From positions 1 to 17,207 of the forward strand of contig RGAJ01000008.1 in the NCBI GenBank assembly GCA_009920225.1: a DNA stretch of 17,207 nt, given 5' to 3'. Of the stretch, positions 7,807 through 15,637 are shown in pieces. A program made the position numbers and the translations under genes. The notes under the pieces are model-generated. The model made no database searches. It saw nothing but the letters and a program-made list of their open reading frames with translations, and was not told the origin of the DNA. Source of the DNA: Paracoccaceae bacterium. Its GTDB lineage: Bacteria > Pseudomonadota > Alphaproteobacteria > Rhodobacterales > Rhodobacteraceae. How positions within the stretch are numbered: position 1 is the first letter of the stretch; each line of letters starts with the position of its first letter.

Positions 7807-8453
7807 CGGCTGTGCCCGCCCAGATTGAGCTGGGACACCACATTTAGAAACATCGTTTCAAACCGCAGCGCATCGCGGAAGTGTACGATGTCGGATGACA
7901 ACGCCGCGCGTTTGCGTTCAACTGCGCCAAAATGCCCCGCCCCAAGCGCAGCAGTATAAAATGCCCAGACCGCACGCGACGCGGTTTCAGAATCAATATT
8001 CAGCGCGTCGCAAAAAATTTGTGCTTGTCGGTCCAACATCTGCTGGAACGATTCCATCATCTCTTGATATGTTTCGTCTGGCAGTCCGGCATCAAATTGA
8101 TCATGCGCCGCATGCATAAGTGGTAAAATCAAATCGTCTTGGATCAGTGTTGCGGCGTAGGTTTGGCAAAAATCATCGTATGACATCGTGTTTGTCAGCG
8201 TTCGTTCAAACCGCGCGATCCAGTCCCCAAGCGATTTTACAAAAAGTGCTGCCAAAATTTCATGCCGCGTTTTGAAATAAAGATACAGCGTCCCTTTGGC
8301 GACATTGCATGCGGCACTCAGGGCGTTCATTGACAACCCGTCCAGACCGGTGTCCCGTGCAATCCTTTCGGCGATCACCAAGATAAATTCGCCCTTGGCG
8401 ATTTTCTCAGCCGGTGTTTCCGCGCGATCTATTCGTTTCATGTGACTGCCCAT
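7803..8453 (-). CDS. TetR family transcriptional regulator
   Basis: The 216-residue protein has an N-terminal TetR helix-turn-helix at about residues 20-70: AERIARDTGLDGLSMNALSA, then ACNVAKGTLYLYFKTRHEIL. The all-helical C-terminal ligand domain is not specific. It is divergent from the racemase/nitroreductase pair and followed on its own strand by the TRAP operon, so either could be its target. There is no strong Shine-Dalgarno before the ATG at 8453; an alternative in-frame ATG at 8441 would drop four residues (MGSH). Ligand is unknown. Confidence 0.9.
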   Translation of the reverse strand: MGSHMKRIDRAETPAEKIAKGEFILVIAERIARDTGLDGLSMNALSAACNVAKGTLYLYFKTRHEILAALFVKSLGDWIARFERTLTNTMSYDDFCQTYAATLIQDDLILPLMHAAHDQFDAGLPDETYQEMMESFQQMLDRQAQIFCDALNIDSETASRAVWAFYTAALGAGHFGAVERKRAALSSDIVHFRDALRFETMFLNVVSQLNLGGHSR

Positions 8454-8477
8454 TTTTTGAAAACGCTAGCATAGAGA

Positions 8478-8490
8478 TGACGGAAGGTCA
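8478..8490. promoter_or_regulatory. Candidate TetR-type operator in the divergent intergenic region
   Basis: TGAC (8478-8481) and GTCA (8487-8490) are inverted arms around GGAAG in the 109-nt gap between the TetR gene and the racemase. Position and dyad form suit an autoregulatory operator, but the arms are only 4 bp and may be chance. Confidence 0.3.
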
Positions 8491-8562
8491 CTTAAAAATC
8501 CGATTTTGTGCGCTTGCGACTGTGTCAAATGTGAATAGTGTTAAGCGTGAAAGGATGCCCAA

Positions 8563-9657
8563 ATGCTTGCTGGTGTTACAATCATAGAAGTCGAAGCCTT
8601 GGGTCCCGCGCCCTTTGCAGGGCGCATGTTGGCAGAATTGGGCGCGGATGTGATTGTTATTCATCGCAAAGATGACGGCCATTCCCCTGCTAAATCGGCG
8701 CAAAGCCCGTTGGACGCAGGAAAACGATCCATCTCGCTAAACCTGAAAGAGACGGCAGATGTTGCAATTGCGCGGGATCTGATTGCAGCGGCCGACGCGG
8801 TGATCGAAGGGTTTCGCCCCGGTGTCATGGAAAAGCTGGGCCTCGGGCCGGATGTCGTGATGCGTGACAATCCCGCGTTGGTATTTGGTCGCATGACAGG
8901 GTGGGGACAATCAGGACCGCTGTCACATGTGGCAGGGCATGATTTGAACTATATCGCGCTGTCGGGCGCCTTGCATTATGCGGGGACGCCTGATGCGATC
9001 CCCCAAACGCCCGCCACAGTTGTGGGTGATATAGGGGGCGGCGCGCTCTATCTGGTCGCGGGGGTTTTGTCTGGCCTGATCCAAGCGATGAAAACCGGTG
9101 TCGGCACTGTCGTGGATGCCGCCATTGTCGATGGGTCCGCGCATATGATGAACCTTGTGATGTCGCTGCAATCCATCGGCGGGGTGTCGATGCAGCGCGG
9201 CCAGAGCTTTTTGGACGGGCCGCATTGGTCGCGCGTCTATCGTTGTGCGGATGGGCGGTATATCAGTGTGCAATGTATTGAACCCCAGTTTTATGCGCTG
9301 TTCCTGACGGTGATGGACCTTGGCGCGGATGATGATTTCGCAAGGCCCTATGACACCTCACAATGGCCCAAAGCCTGCGCGCGATTGACAGAGATGTTTG
9401 CGCAGCACCCCCAAGATCACTGGGCCGCCCTTTTTGACGGAACGGATGCTTGCGTCGCACCTGTTTTGTCACCTGATCGTGCAGCGATGCATCCGCATGT
9501 CGCCGCGCGTGGGATTTGGGAAAACACCGATGGCATTCTAAGCGCCGCACCTGCGCCACGGTTTTCAAATTATGACGCGCCGCATGGACAAATTCCGCAT
9601 CGTGACGGGGATCGCGATGCCATTCTCGCATGGGCCGCAGCGGCCAAAGGACGGTGA
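8563..9657 (+). CDS. CaiB/BaiF family protein, alpha-methylacyl-CoA racemase type
   Basis: The 364-residue protein has the length of the alpha-methylacyl-CoA racemase branch of class III CoA-transferases. The N-terminal VEALGPAPFAGRMLAELGAD is the family opening. Catalytic residues known from the Mycobacterium tuberculosis racemase MCR are present at the same numbers: His126-Asp127 (GHDLNYIALSG), Asp156 (VVGDIGGG) and a Glu at 240 (CIEPQFY; Glu241 in MCR). MCR Asn152 is Thr here. It likely epimerises 2-methylacyl-CoA esters for beta-oxidation; a CoA-transferase role is less likely. An AAAGGA Shine-Dalgarno precedes the ATG at 8563. The nitroreductase follows 4 nt later, so they form an operon, probably controlled by the divergent TetR protein. 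Confidence 0.88.
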   Translation: MLAGVTIIEVEALGPAPFAGRMLAELGADVIVIHRKDDGHSPAKSAQSPLDAGKRSISLNLKETADVAIARDLIAAADAVIEGFRPGVMEKLGLGPDVVMRDNPALVFGRMTGWGQSGPLSHVAGHDLNYIALSGALHYAGTPDAIPQTPATVVGDIGGGALYLVAGVLSGLIQAMKTGVGTVVDAAIVDGSAHMMNLVMSLQSIGGVSMQRGQSFLDGPHWSRVYRCADGRYISVQCIEPQFYALFLTVMDLGADDDFARPYDTSQWPKACARLTEMFAQHPQDHWAALFDGTDACVAPVLSPDRAAMHPHVAARGIWENTDGILSAAPAPRFSNYDAPHGQIPHRDGDRDAILAWAAAAKGR

Positions 9658-9661
9658 TCAG

Positions 9662-10333
9662 ATGACAGATATCCAAGTCTTGAACACAATCATGGATCGG
9701 CGGTTTTCATGCCGCGGGTTCTTGGACACATCCGTTGACCGAAAGGTGATCGACGCAATCGTTGCAACGGCGCAAAAAGTACCCAGTTGGTGCAATTCGC
9801 AGCCATGGCAGCTGCATCTTTTGTCGCCCCGTGCGCGGGATCAGTTGTCTGCACGTTTGTTGCAGGCGGCCCAAGATGGGCAAGAGGCCCCCGATATCGC
9901 CTTTCCTGAACGCTATTCAGGGGCTTACAAGCATCGCAGATCGGTCTGTGGCTGGCAGCTTTATGATGCGGTGGGGGTCAAGAAGGGGGATCGCGACGGT
10001 TCCATTCGTCAAATGATGGAAAACTATCGTTTTTTTGGTGCGCCGCATGTGGCGATCATTTCAACGCCGCGCGAACTGGGGGCCTATGGCGCATTGGATT
10101 GTGGGGCATTTGTTACGGCGTTTACGCTCGCCGCAAGCGCGCACGGGGTTGCCACGATTCCACAGGCTGCGGTTGCCGGCAAGGCGGCGATTGTGCGCGA
10201 TGTGATTGGTCTGGATGCGGCGCGCGATGTGCTTTGCGCGATATCGTTTGGCTATGCCGATCCCGATCATCCAGCCAATGCGTTTCGTACGGAACGCGCT
10301 GGGCTGGATGAGGTTGTTTTTGACGTTGATTAG
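9662..10333 (+). CDS. Nitroreductase family FMN oxidoreductase
   Basis: The 223-residue protein carries nitroreductase features: an N-terminal phosphate-binding MDRRFSCRGF, VPSWCNSQPWQLHLL near residues 40-54 for FMN contact, and a late GVATIPQAAV-like segment followed by AISFGYADPDHPAN. Such enzymes reduce nitro, quinone or enoate groups with NAD(P)H. ATG 9662 is chosen over an in-frame ATG at 9572, which lies inside the racemase gene; AAGGACGG precedes 9662. It follows the racemase by 4 nt. Its stop codon overlaps by 4 nt with the 3' end of the convergent RidA-family gene. The natural substrate is unknown. Confidence 0.92.
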   Translation: MTDIQVLNTIMDRRFSCRGFLDTSVDRKVIDAIVATAQKVPSWCNSQPWQLHLLSPRARDQLSARLLQAAQDGQEAPDIAFPERYSGAYKHRRSVCGWQLYDAVGVKKGDRDGSIRQMMENYRFFGAPHVAIISTPRELGAYGALDCGAFVTAFTLAASAHGVATIPQAAVAGKAAIVRDVIGLDAARDVLCAISFGYADPDHPANAFRTERAGLDEVVFDVD

Positions 10334-10680
10334 GCTTTTGCCGCCACAACGATGATTTCCACACGGTACTCAGGTGTGGCAAGCGCAGATTCGCCTGCCG
10401 CGCGGGCAGGGGTGTGACCTTGGGGGACCCATGCATCCCAAACCGCGTTCATTTCAGCAAAATCCGCCATATCGGCAAGCCAGACTTGGGCAGACAGAAT
10501 GCGTGTTTTGTCGGACCCGCATTCGGCCAACAGCCGATCAATACTGTCCACGATGCCTTTGGTTTGTTCGGTGACAGAGGCGCCGGGATTGGCGACTTGG
10601 CCAGCCAAGTAAATGGTGTTGCCGTGAACCACGGCTTGGCTCATGCGGGGGCCTGTTTCGATACGAATGATGTCTGACAT
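10330..10680 (-). CDS. RidA (YjgF/YER057c/UK114) family protein
   Basis: The 116-residue product is slightly shorter than canonical RidA. Visible family features are the QAVVHGNTIYLAGQVA opening, SIDRLLAECGSDKTRILSAQ, and the C-terminal TPARAAGESAL with the Arg that holds substrate carboxylates, then a VEI segment. RidA proteins hydrolyse reactive enamine/imine intermediates made by PLP enzymes; some subfamilies lack that activity. An AAGGAG Shine-Dalgarno precedes ATG 10680. It lies 64 nt downstream of the UPF0173 hydrolase on the same strand. Confidence 0.93.
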   Translation of the reverse strand: MSDIIRIETGPRMSQAVVHGNTIYLAGQVANPGASVTEQTKGIVDSIDRLLAECGSDKTRILSAQVWLADMADFAEMNAVWDAWVPQGHTPARAAGESALATPEYRVEIIVVAAKA

Positions 10681-10744
10681 TGGAATGCTCCTTGGTGAAT
10701 TTATGCGTCCTCTAGCGAGGTTTTATCGCCCTGACCAGATGTAA

Positions 10745-11437
10745 TTAGATTTCTATTGCGTGCAAAACCTGCGGTTCAATGACCTGCGCGTTTGGAACTG
10801 CGGCGGCCAAAACATCGGCTGATTGTTCCAAAATCGGGAACGTCCGATAATGACAGGGGATAATTGTTTTGAAATCAAAGAATTTCGCCGCCGCATATCC
10901 CGCACGTTTCATATCCATGGTAAAGTGACCGCCCGCCGCTAAAATCCCGATATCGGGATGGTGAAGGTCGTTGAAAATGGCCATATCCGCCATAACATCC
11001 GTGTCGCCCGAGACATAGATTGTATGTCCTTCGCCCGAAATCATAAAGCCGCATTCGGACCCCGCTGCCATCAATTCGCCGTCTGGGGACATCGTGGATG
11101 AATGCACCGCATTGACCATTGTGACCGAAACATTACCCAGTTGGACGGTGCCACCTTTGTTAAATCCCACAACTTTGATGCCGTTTTTGCGTTCCAGATA
11201 TCCCATGAGATCGTATTGCCCGACGACTGGGATATCCAAATCCTTGGCAAGCGTGGGTGTATCCGCGATGTGGTCAAAATGTGCATGTGTCAAAAGGATA
11301 TGCGTGGCACCTGTGACCGCCTGCGGATGCTGTGTTTCGGTCAACATCGGATTTCCCGTCAGCCACGGATCAATCAATAACACTTGATCCGCAATTTCGA
11401 TGCGAAATGACGCATGTCCCAGCCACGTAATTTTCAT
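10745..11437 (-). CDS. UPF0173 metal-dependent hydrolase (metallo-beta-lactamase fold)
   Basis: The 230-residue protein begins MKITWLGHASFRIE and has the metal-binding THAHFDH at residues 50-56 (His51, His53, Asp55, His56). It also has VSGDTDVMADM, AAGGHFTMD and the late PCHYRTFPIL, all typical of UPF0173 (YtkL-like). It is a probable zinc-dependent cytoplasmic hydrolase with no known substrate. The start at 11437 is chosen because AAGGAA lies 8 nt upstream and the family begins with MKI; an upstream extension of 32 codons is not family-like. It is divergent from gatC. Confidence 0.93.
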   Translation of the reverse strand: MKITWLGHASFRIEIADQVLLIDPWLTGNPMLTETQHPQAVTGATHILLTHAHFDHIADTPTLAKDLDIPVVGQYDLMGYLERKNGIKVVGFNKGGTVQLGNVSVTMVNAVHSSTMSPDGELMAAGSECGFMISGEGHTIYVSGDTDVMADMAIFNDLHHPDIGILAAGGHFTMDMKRAGYAAAKFFDFKTIIPCHYRTFPILEQSADVLAAAVPNAQVIEPQVLHAIEI

Positions 11438-11607
11438 CTGTCTGTTCCTTTTGATCTGTTGGTTTGTTTGAGTATTTTTACAAAAGTGAAAGATGTGCAA
11501 TGAAAATAGACAAAACTGCCCGCCACGCCGCATGTTTATAGGTTCTATCCGCTTGCAGCGACGCGCGCGCAGCGTTAAACGGGTGACGAGTTATGAAGGA
11601 GAGCCTT

Positions 11608-11895
11608 ATGTCCATTGATACGGCAATCGCTGCAAAAGTCGCCAAATTGGCGCGAATTCGCGTTGAAGAAGATGCGCTGCCTGCGTTGGCAGAAGAATTC
11701 AACAATATTTTGGGCTTTATCGAGCAGCTCAATGAAGTGAATGTCGATGGGGTCGAGCCAATGACATCTGTCACGCCACAGCGGTTGAAGCGCCGTGTGG
11801 ATGTGGTCAATGATGGCGATCAGCAGGATAAGGTTTTGAAAAACGCGCCCGATGCGCGTGAAGGGTTCTTTGCGGTTCCAAAGGTGGTTGAATAA
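11608..11895 (+). CDS. gatC: Asp-tRNA(Asn)/Glu-tRNA(Gln) amidotransferase subunit C
   Basis: The 95-residue protein has the normal GatC length and features: [53 protein letters not shown], and a C-terminal [14 protein letters not shown]. GatC wraps around GatA and stabilises it in the GatCAB complex that amidates mischarged Glu-tRNA(Gln) or Asp-tRNA(Asn). The ATG at 11608 has AAGGAG just upstream; an in-frame ATG at 11593 overlaps that Shine-Dalgarno and is unlikely. The stop overlaps the gatA start by 1 nt (TAATG). Confidence 0.96.
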   Translation: MSIDTAIAAKVAKLARIRVEEDALPALAEEFNNILGFIEQLNEVNVDGVEPMTSVTPQRLKRRVDVVNDGDQQDKVLKNAPDAREGFFAVPKVVE

Positions 11896-13376
11896 TGAGC
11901 GCACTAAACACATTCACAATCGCCGAAGCGCGCGACAAATTGCGTGCAAAAGAGGTCACTGCCGTTGAGCTGACCCAAGCCTGTTTGACCGCGATCGAGG
12001 GTGCGGATGCGCTGGGCGCTTATGTGCACAAGACGCCTGATCTGGCGATGGAGCAAGCCAAAGCTGCGGATGCACGCCTGGCTGCGGGTGATGCGCCGGA
12101 CATGTGTGGCATCCCTTTGGGCATCAAAGACTTGTTTTGTACCAAAGGCGTTGATAGCCAAGCCGCGAGCCGCATTTTGCAAGGGTTCAAGCCTGAATAT
12201 GAAAGCACGGTCAGCCAAAATCTGTTGGATGCGGGCACGATTACGTTGGGCAAGCTGAACATGGACGAATTCGCCATGGGCAGTTCGAATGAAACATCTG
12301 TGTATGGAAATGCTGTCAACCCATGGAAAGTCGATGATCGTCAATTGACGCCTGGTGGTTCGTCTGGCGGCTCTGCCTCGGCGGTGGCGGCGGATTTGTG
12401 TTTGGCCGCTACAGGAACCGACACCGGTGGATCCATTCGCCAACCCGCTGCGTTCACGGGCATTGTGGGGATTAAACCCACCTATGGTCGCTGTTCCCGT
12501 TGGGGCGTTGTCGCGTTTGCGTCGTCCTTGGACCAAGCGGGCCCAATGACAAAAACTGTGCGCGATGCCGCGATCATGTTGGAAACCATGGCCGGTTATG
12601 ATCCGAAAGACAGCACAAGCGCGGATATCCCCGTGCCAAATTTCGAAGCCATGTTAACAGGCGACATTCGGGGCAAGAAAATCGGTATTCCAAAAGAATA
12701 CCGCATGGATGGCATGCCCGCCGAGATCGAGAAACTGTGGGAAGATGGCACAGCCAAGCTGCGTGATGCAGGCGCCGAGATCGTCGATATTTCATTGCCA
12801 CACACCAAATACGCTTTGCCTGCCTATTACGTGATTGCCCCTGCGGAAGCGTCGTCTAACCTTGCGCGGTATGACGGTGTTCGGTTCGGTCATCGCGCCA
12901 GTTTGGCGGCGGGTGATGGCATCACAGAAATGTACGAAAAAACCCGTGCCGAAGGGTTCGGACCAGAGGTACAGCGCCGCATTATGGTTGGCACCTATGT
13001 GTTGTCTGCGGGCTTTTATGACGCCTATTACAACCGCGCACGCCGCGTTCGGGCCTTGATCAAAAAGGATTTCGACGATGTGTTCGCGGCAGGGGTTGAT
13101 GCGATTTTGACGCCTGCGACACCCTCTGCGGCTTTTGGATTGGGCGAAATGACAGATGCGGATCCGGTTCAAATGTATCTAAATGACGTGTTTACCGTGA
13201 CCGTGAACCTTGCCGGTTTGCCCGGTATTTCGGTTCCGACGGGATTGGATTCTACGGGTTTGCCATTGGGTCTGCAATTGATCGGCCGTCCATGGGAAGA
13301 GGGCGATTTGCTAAATACCGCCTATGCGTTGGAACAGGCGGCGGGCTTTGTGGCCAAACCACAAAAGTGGTGGTAA
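11895..13376 (+). CDS. gatA: Asp-tRNA(Asn)/Glu-tRNA(Gln) amidotransferase subunit A
   Basis: The 493-residue amidase-signature protein carries the full Ser-cisSer-Lys triad: Lys78 in [11 protein letters not shown], the cis-Ser in [12 protein letters not shown] (~156), and the nucleophile Ser180 in [14 protein letters not shown]. It frees ammonia from glutamine and passes it to GatB for tRNA-dependent amidation. The C-terminus [14 protein letters not shown] is family-typical. It overlaps gatC by 1 nt, so translation is coupled. gatB is not in the window. Confidence 0.97.
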   Translation: MSALNTFTIAEARDKLRAKEVTAVELTQACLTAIEGADALGAYVHKTPDLAMEQAKAADARLAAGDAPDMCGIPLGIKDLFCTKGVDSQAASRILQGFKPEYESTVSQNLLDAGTITLGKLNMDEFAMGSSNETSVYGNAVNPWKVDDRQLTPGGSSGGSASAVAADLCLAATGTDTGGSIRQPAAFTGIVGIKPTYGRCSRWGVVAFASSLDQAGPMTKTVRDAAIMLETMAGYDPKDSTSADIPVPNFEAMLTGDIRGKKIGIPKEYRMDGMPAEIEKLWEDGTAKLRDAGAEIVDISLPHTKYALPAYYVIAPAEASSNLARYDGVRFGHRASLAAGDGITEMYEKTRAEGFGPEVQRRIMVGTYVLSAGFYDAYYNRARRVRALIKKDFDDVFAAGVDAILTPATPSAAFGLGEMTDADPVQMYLNDVFTVTVNLAGLPGISVPTGLDSTGLPLGLQLIGRPWEEGDLLNTAYALEQAAGFVAKPQKWW

Positions 13377-13406
13377 AAGACCCCAAACGGGTACGAAGGA
13401 TGGATT

Positions 13407-14042
13407 ATGCGTAAAATTTTGCTAGGGGTTTCGATGTTGGCAGTGTTCGGCTGTACCGAACCTGAGATCCCCAACAGCGGCTATGTTCCCCAAGGGGAAC
13501 AGCGCGCGCGAGACGCCCAATTGGCAGGGATCCCAAGCCCCGTCGAAGTCAGCGCAGATGAGTTGGACGCCAACAGCCCCGATTTCACATCTGGGGATGA
13601 CGTCGTCACGACCGAAAGCTCAATTGCGCCAACGCCCACCTTTGACAATCCCGGTTTGTCAGATGAACAAGATTTCAGCGCAGTCGCAGATCGTCAATCG
13701 ATTGAAAGCGATGCGGCACGTTTGGAACGCAACAGATCGCTGTACCAAGTGATTGAACCCACCGCGGTTCCCCGCCGTCCGGGGACAGATATTCCGAATA
13801 TCGTTGAATTTGCCATCCGCACAACCAATCCAGTTGGCGCGGAACTGTATTCCCGTGGTCCATTTTCGACCGAAGCGCGCTTTCGACGCAATTGTCAGAA
13901 ATTCGTATCTGATGCCGCAGCTCAAGAAGCGTTTTTGTCCAACGGCGGACCAGAGCGGGATCGCTTGGGTCTTGACCCAGACGGTGATGGCTTTGCCTGC
14001 TATTGGGATCCAACGCCATTCCGTTTGGCGCGCAAAAAATAA
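13407..14042 (+). CDS. Lipoprotein with C-terminal Excalibur-like calcium-binding motif
   Basis: The 211-residue protein begins MRKILLGVSMLAVFGCTEPE, a type II signal with a lipobox ending at Cys16. The middle (about 20-110) is acidic, low complexity and probably disordered. The C-terminal part (about 160-205) has RNCQKF and DPDGDGFACYWDP; the DxDxDG loop followed by Cys is the mark of Excalibur-type extracellular calcium-binding domains. An AAGGATGG Shine-Dalgarno precedes ATG 13407. It sits 30 nt after gatA and 3 nt before an AmpD-type amidase, so it may work at the cell wall. Residues after the lipobox Cys do not settle which membrane it is anchored in. No specific function is known. Confidence 0.82.
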   Translation: MRKILLGVSMLAVFGCTEPEIPNSGYVPQGEQRARDAQLAGIPSPVEVSADELDANSPDFTSGDDVVTTESSIAPTPTFDNPGLSDEQDFSAVADRQSIESDAARLERNRSLYQVIEPTAVPRRPGTDIPNIVEFAIRTTNPVGAELYSRGPFSTEARFRRNCQKFVSDAAAQEAFLSNGGPERDRLGLDPDGDGFACYWDPTPFRLARKK

Positions 14043-14045
14043 CGC

Positions 14046-14729
14046 ATGACCACGTGGTGCCCATCGCCGAATTTTTCGGAACGTCGGGGTGGGTTACAGG
14101 CGCAGTACGTGGTTCTTCATTACACCGCAATGAACAGCGCGCGCGCAGCGATTGATCGCCTGTGCGCCCCTGAATTCGAGGTCTCTGCACATTACGTGAT
14201 CGATGAACATGGCCGCGTGACGCAGCTGGTGGATGAGGCGCATCGCGCATGGCACGCAGGCCGGTCGTTTTGGCAAGGATGCGAGGATATGAATTCCGCC
14301 TCGATTGGCATCGAATTGTGCAATCGTGGTACCCATCCCTTTCCACATCCTCAAATGCAACAGCTGCGCAGCCTGTTGGCTGGCATCACACACCGCTGGT
14401 CTCTTCCTAGGTCTCATGTGATCGGGCATTCCGATATTGCCTTGGGGCGCAAAACCGATCCCGGATCGCGGTTTGATTGGCGGGGGCTTGCGCGCGACGG
14501 CTTTGGGCTTTGGCCGCAAGAACACACTGCGATCAATGATCCAGCGCAGTTTTTGGACCATGCCGCACAGGTCGGATATGATGTGGCAGTCGGGGTACAC
14601 CCCGTGTTGCAGGGATTTCGATTGCACTTCGCACCCCATCGCGTTGGCGCGCTTGGCCCAGACGATTGCGCAGACATGGCGTCGCTGGCGCATCAAACAG
14701 TGGTTGACCAAACCCCGCCTTCAGCCTAA
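14046..14729 (+). CDS. N-acetylmuramoyl-L-alanine amidase, AmpD-like (Amidase_2)
   Basis: The 227-residue protein has no signal peptide, so a cytoplasmic AmpD-like role in recycling anhydro-muropeptides is likely. Zinc/catalytic residues are visible: His25 (VLHYTA), Glu90 (IGIELCNRG), and GHSDIALGRKTDPG giving His128, Lys136 and Asp138, with the same His-to-Asp spacing of 10 as E. coli AmpD (His154/Asp164). The last ~50 residues form a helical tail resembling a small peptidoglycan-binding segment (VHPVLQGFRLHF). There is no good Shine-Dalgarno; the ATG lies 3 nt after the lipoprotein stop, so translational coupling is probable. Its stop codon is part of the rnpB -10 box. Confidence 0.92.
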   Translation: MTTWCPSPNFSERRGGLQAQYVVLHYTAMNSARAAIDRLCAPEFEVSAHYVIDEHGRVTQLVDEAHRAWHAGRSFWQGCEDMNSASIGIELCNRGTHPFPHPQMQQLRSLLAGITHRWSLPRSHVIGHSDIALGRKTDPGSRFDWRGLARDGFGLWPQEHTAINDPAQFLDHAAQVGYDVAVGVHPVLQGFRLHFAPHRVGALGPDDCADMASLAHQTVVDQTPPSA

Positions 14730-14732
14730 ATC
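14704..14732 (+). promoter_or_regulatory. Predicted rnpB promoter inside the amidase 3' end
   Basis: TTGACC (14704-14709) and TAAATC (14727-14732) are separated by exactly 17 nt. The expected start, 6-7 nt later (14738-14739), coincides with the first base of the RNase P RNA P1 helix. The TAA of the -10 is the amidase stop codon. Confidence 0.65.
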
Positions 14733-14737
14733 AGCCC

Positions 14738-15129
14738 CACGCGGGGCGCTGGATGGCCGCGGGCCTTGGCCCGAGGAAAGTCCGGACTCCACAAAGCAAT
14801 GGTGCCAGGTAACGCCTGGGCGGGGCAACCCGACGGAAAGCGCAACAGAGAACAAACCGCCCGTGCAGGTCACGGGTAAGGGTGAAACGGTGGGGTAAGA
14901 GCCCACCGGAGGACTGGTAACAGGACTCGCATGGCAAGCCCCACCAGGAGCAATGCCGAATAGGAACCTTGCGCGGGGCATGATCGGGCAACCGATATCG
15001 CCGCAGGGCAGCTTTGGCCCAAAGGTTCGGGTTGGCAGCTAGAGGCGCAGGGGTGACCTTGCGTTTAGATGAATGGTCATCCAAGGGGGAAACCCCTGGA
15101 CAAAATCCGGCTTATAGGTGCCCCGCGTG
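14738..15129 (+). ncRNA. rnpB: RNase P RNA (class A)
   Basis: This is the catalytic RNA that trims tRNA 5' leaders. The P1 helix is a perfect 10-bp pairing of CACGCGGGGC (14738-14747) with GCCCCGCGTG (15120-15129). The conserved 5' core GAGGAAAGTCCGGACTCC starts at 14773. Further core pieces are ACAGAGAACAAACCGCC, GGTAAGGGTGAAACGGTG, AGAGCCCACCG and the 3' core ACAAAATCCGGCTTA just before P1. The length of ~392 nt fits alphaproteobacterial forms. A T7 run (15133-15139) and a second T7 (15143-15149) follow and probably end transcription. Confidence 0.97.
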
Positions 15130-15159
15130 TTATTTTTTTGCCTTTTTTTCCAAAGCCTG

Positions 15160-15187
15160 TTGACTCGGGCGTAGGTATAGGTAAAAG
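15160..15187 (+). promoter_or_regulatory. Predicted rpmG promoter
   Basis: TTGACT (15160-15165) and TAAAAG (15182-15187) are 16 nt apart, upstream of rpmG and after the rnpB T-tracts. The -35 is strong and the -10 moderate. Confidence 0.5.
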
Positions 15188-15242
15188 GCAAACCTCATAG
15201 GAATTCGCGGGCAACCTACACGCCCGACGCAGGAGATGTAAA

Positions 15243-15518
15243 ATGGCGAAGCCAACCACGATCAAAATCCGCCTGAACTCGACCGCGGGCACTGGCCACT
15301 TCTACGTGACCAAGAAAAACGCACGTACCATGACCGAAAAAATGGTTGTGCGTAAGTACGACCCGCACCAATATGTCGTTTTTATCATTGCGCGACGCCC
15401 CAGATTTGGCGATGATATTTCTATCAAGGTGCCTGCCACCGCAGGAGAATTGGGAAGTCGGTGCAACCCCGACGCTGCCCCCGCAACGGTGAGGGTGGAA
15501 TGTGTCATGAACCACTGA
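15243..15518 (+). CDS. rpmG: 50S ribosomal protein L33 with its normal C-terminus replaced
   Basis: Residues 1-41 are standard alphaproteobacterial L33 ([20 protein letters not shown] onward to VRKYDP). AGGAG precedes the ATG at a good distance. Family members of this type are 55 residues and end in a basic tail close to VxRKHVEYKEGKIK. Here similarity stops at the codon ending 15365. The frame instead runs 50 further codons with no L33 likeness, stopping at 15518 inside the cobalamin riboswitch aptamer. No frame near the junction restores the tail, so this is not a simple frameshift. L33 sits at the ribosomal E site; the lost tail is basic. Possible explanations are a real deletion/recombination at 15366, a degraded second copy, or an assembly chimera. 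The gene start is certain; the end is uncertain as biology. Confidence 0.75.
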   Translation: MAKPTTIKIRLNSTAGTGHFYVTKKNARTMTEKMVVRKYDPHQYVVFIIARRPRFGDDISIKVPATAGELGSRCNPDAAPATVRVECVMNH

Positions 15519-15586
15519 GCATATCTTGGGAAGGTCATGATGCACGGCGCAAGCCATCCGCCCCGAGCCCGGAAACCAGCCTTGAT
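15423..15586 (+). ncRNA. Cobalamin (adenosylcobalamin-type) riboswitch
   Basis: The closing stem ATCAAGG (15423-15429) pairs with CCTTGAT (15580-15586). Inside are the conserved aptamer blocks in order: GGGAAGTCGGTGCAACCCCG, GCTGCCCCCGCAACGGT, a peripheral arm with CCACTGAGCATATCTTGGGA, and the B12 box GAGCCCGGAAACCAGCC (from 15565). This class binds coenzyme B12 and usually shuts off translation or transcription of uptake or synthesis genes downstream. Its target here is the small gene at 15728. The rpmG reading frame runs into the aptamer up to 15518, so ribosomes from rpmG could disturb folding. Confidence 0.93.
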
Positions 15587-15637
15587 CAGAGAACGTCAAC
15601 CTACGGTGGGTGGGTCAGGGCCTGTGTAAATGTGTCC

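Noticed and set aside
10712..10728. CCTC-TAGC-GAGG followed by TTTT as a plus-strand terminator
   Set aside because: The stem is only 4 bp and no plus-strand gene ends nearby; the nitroreductase ends about 380 nt earlier.
14731..15084. Minus-strand reading frames across 14721-15084
   Set aside because: They lie over the RNase P RNA and are explained by its GC-rich structured sequence.
15243..15518. A simple frameshift in rpmG
   Set aside because: No other frame after 15365 encodes the L33 tail; the sequence itself changes to the riboswitch upstream region.
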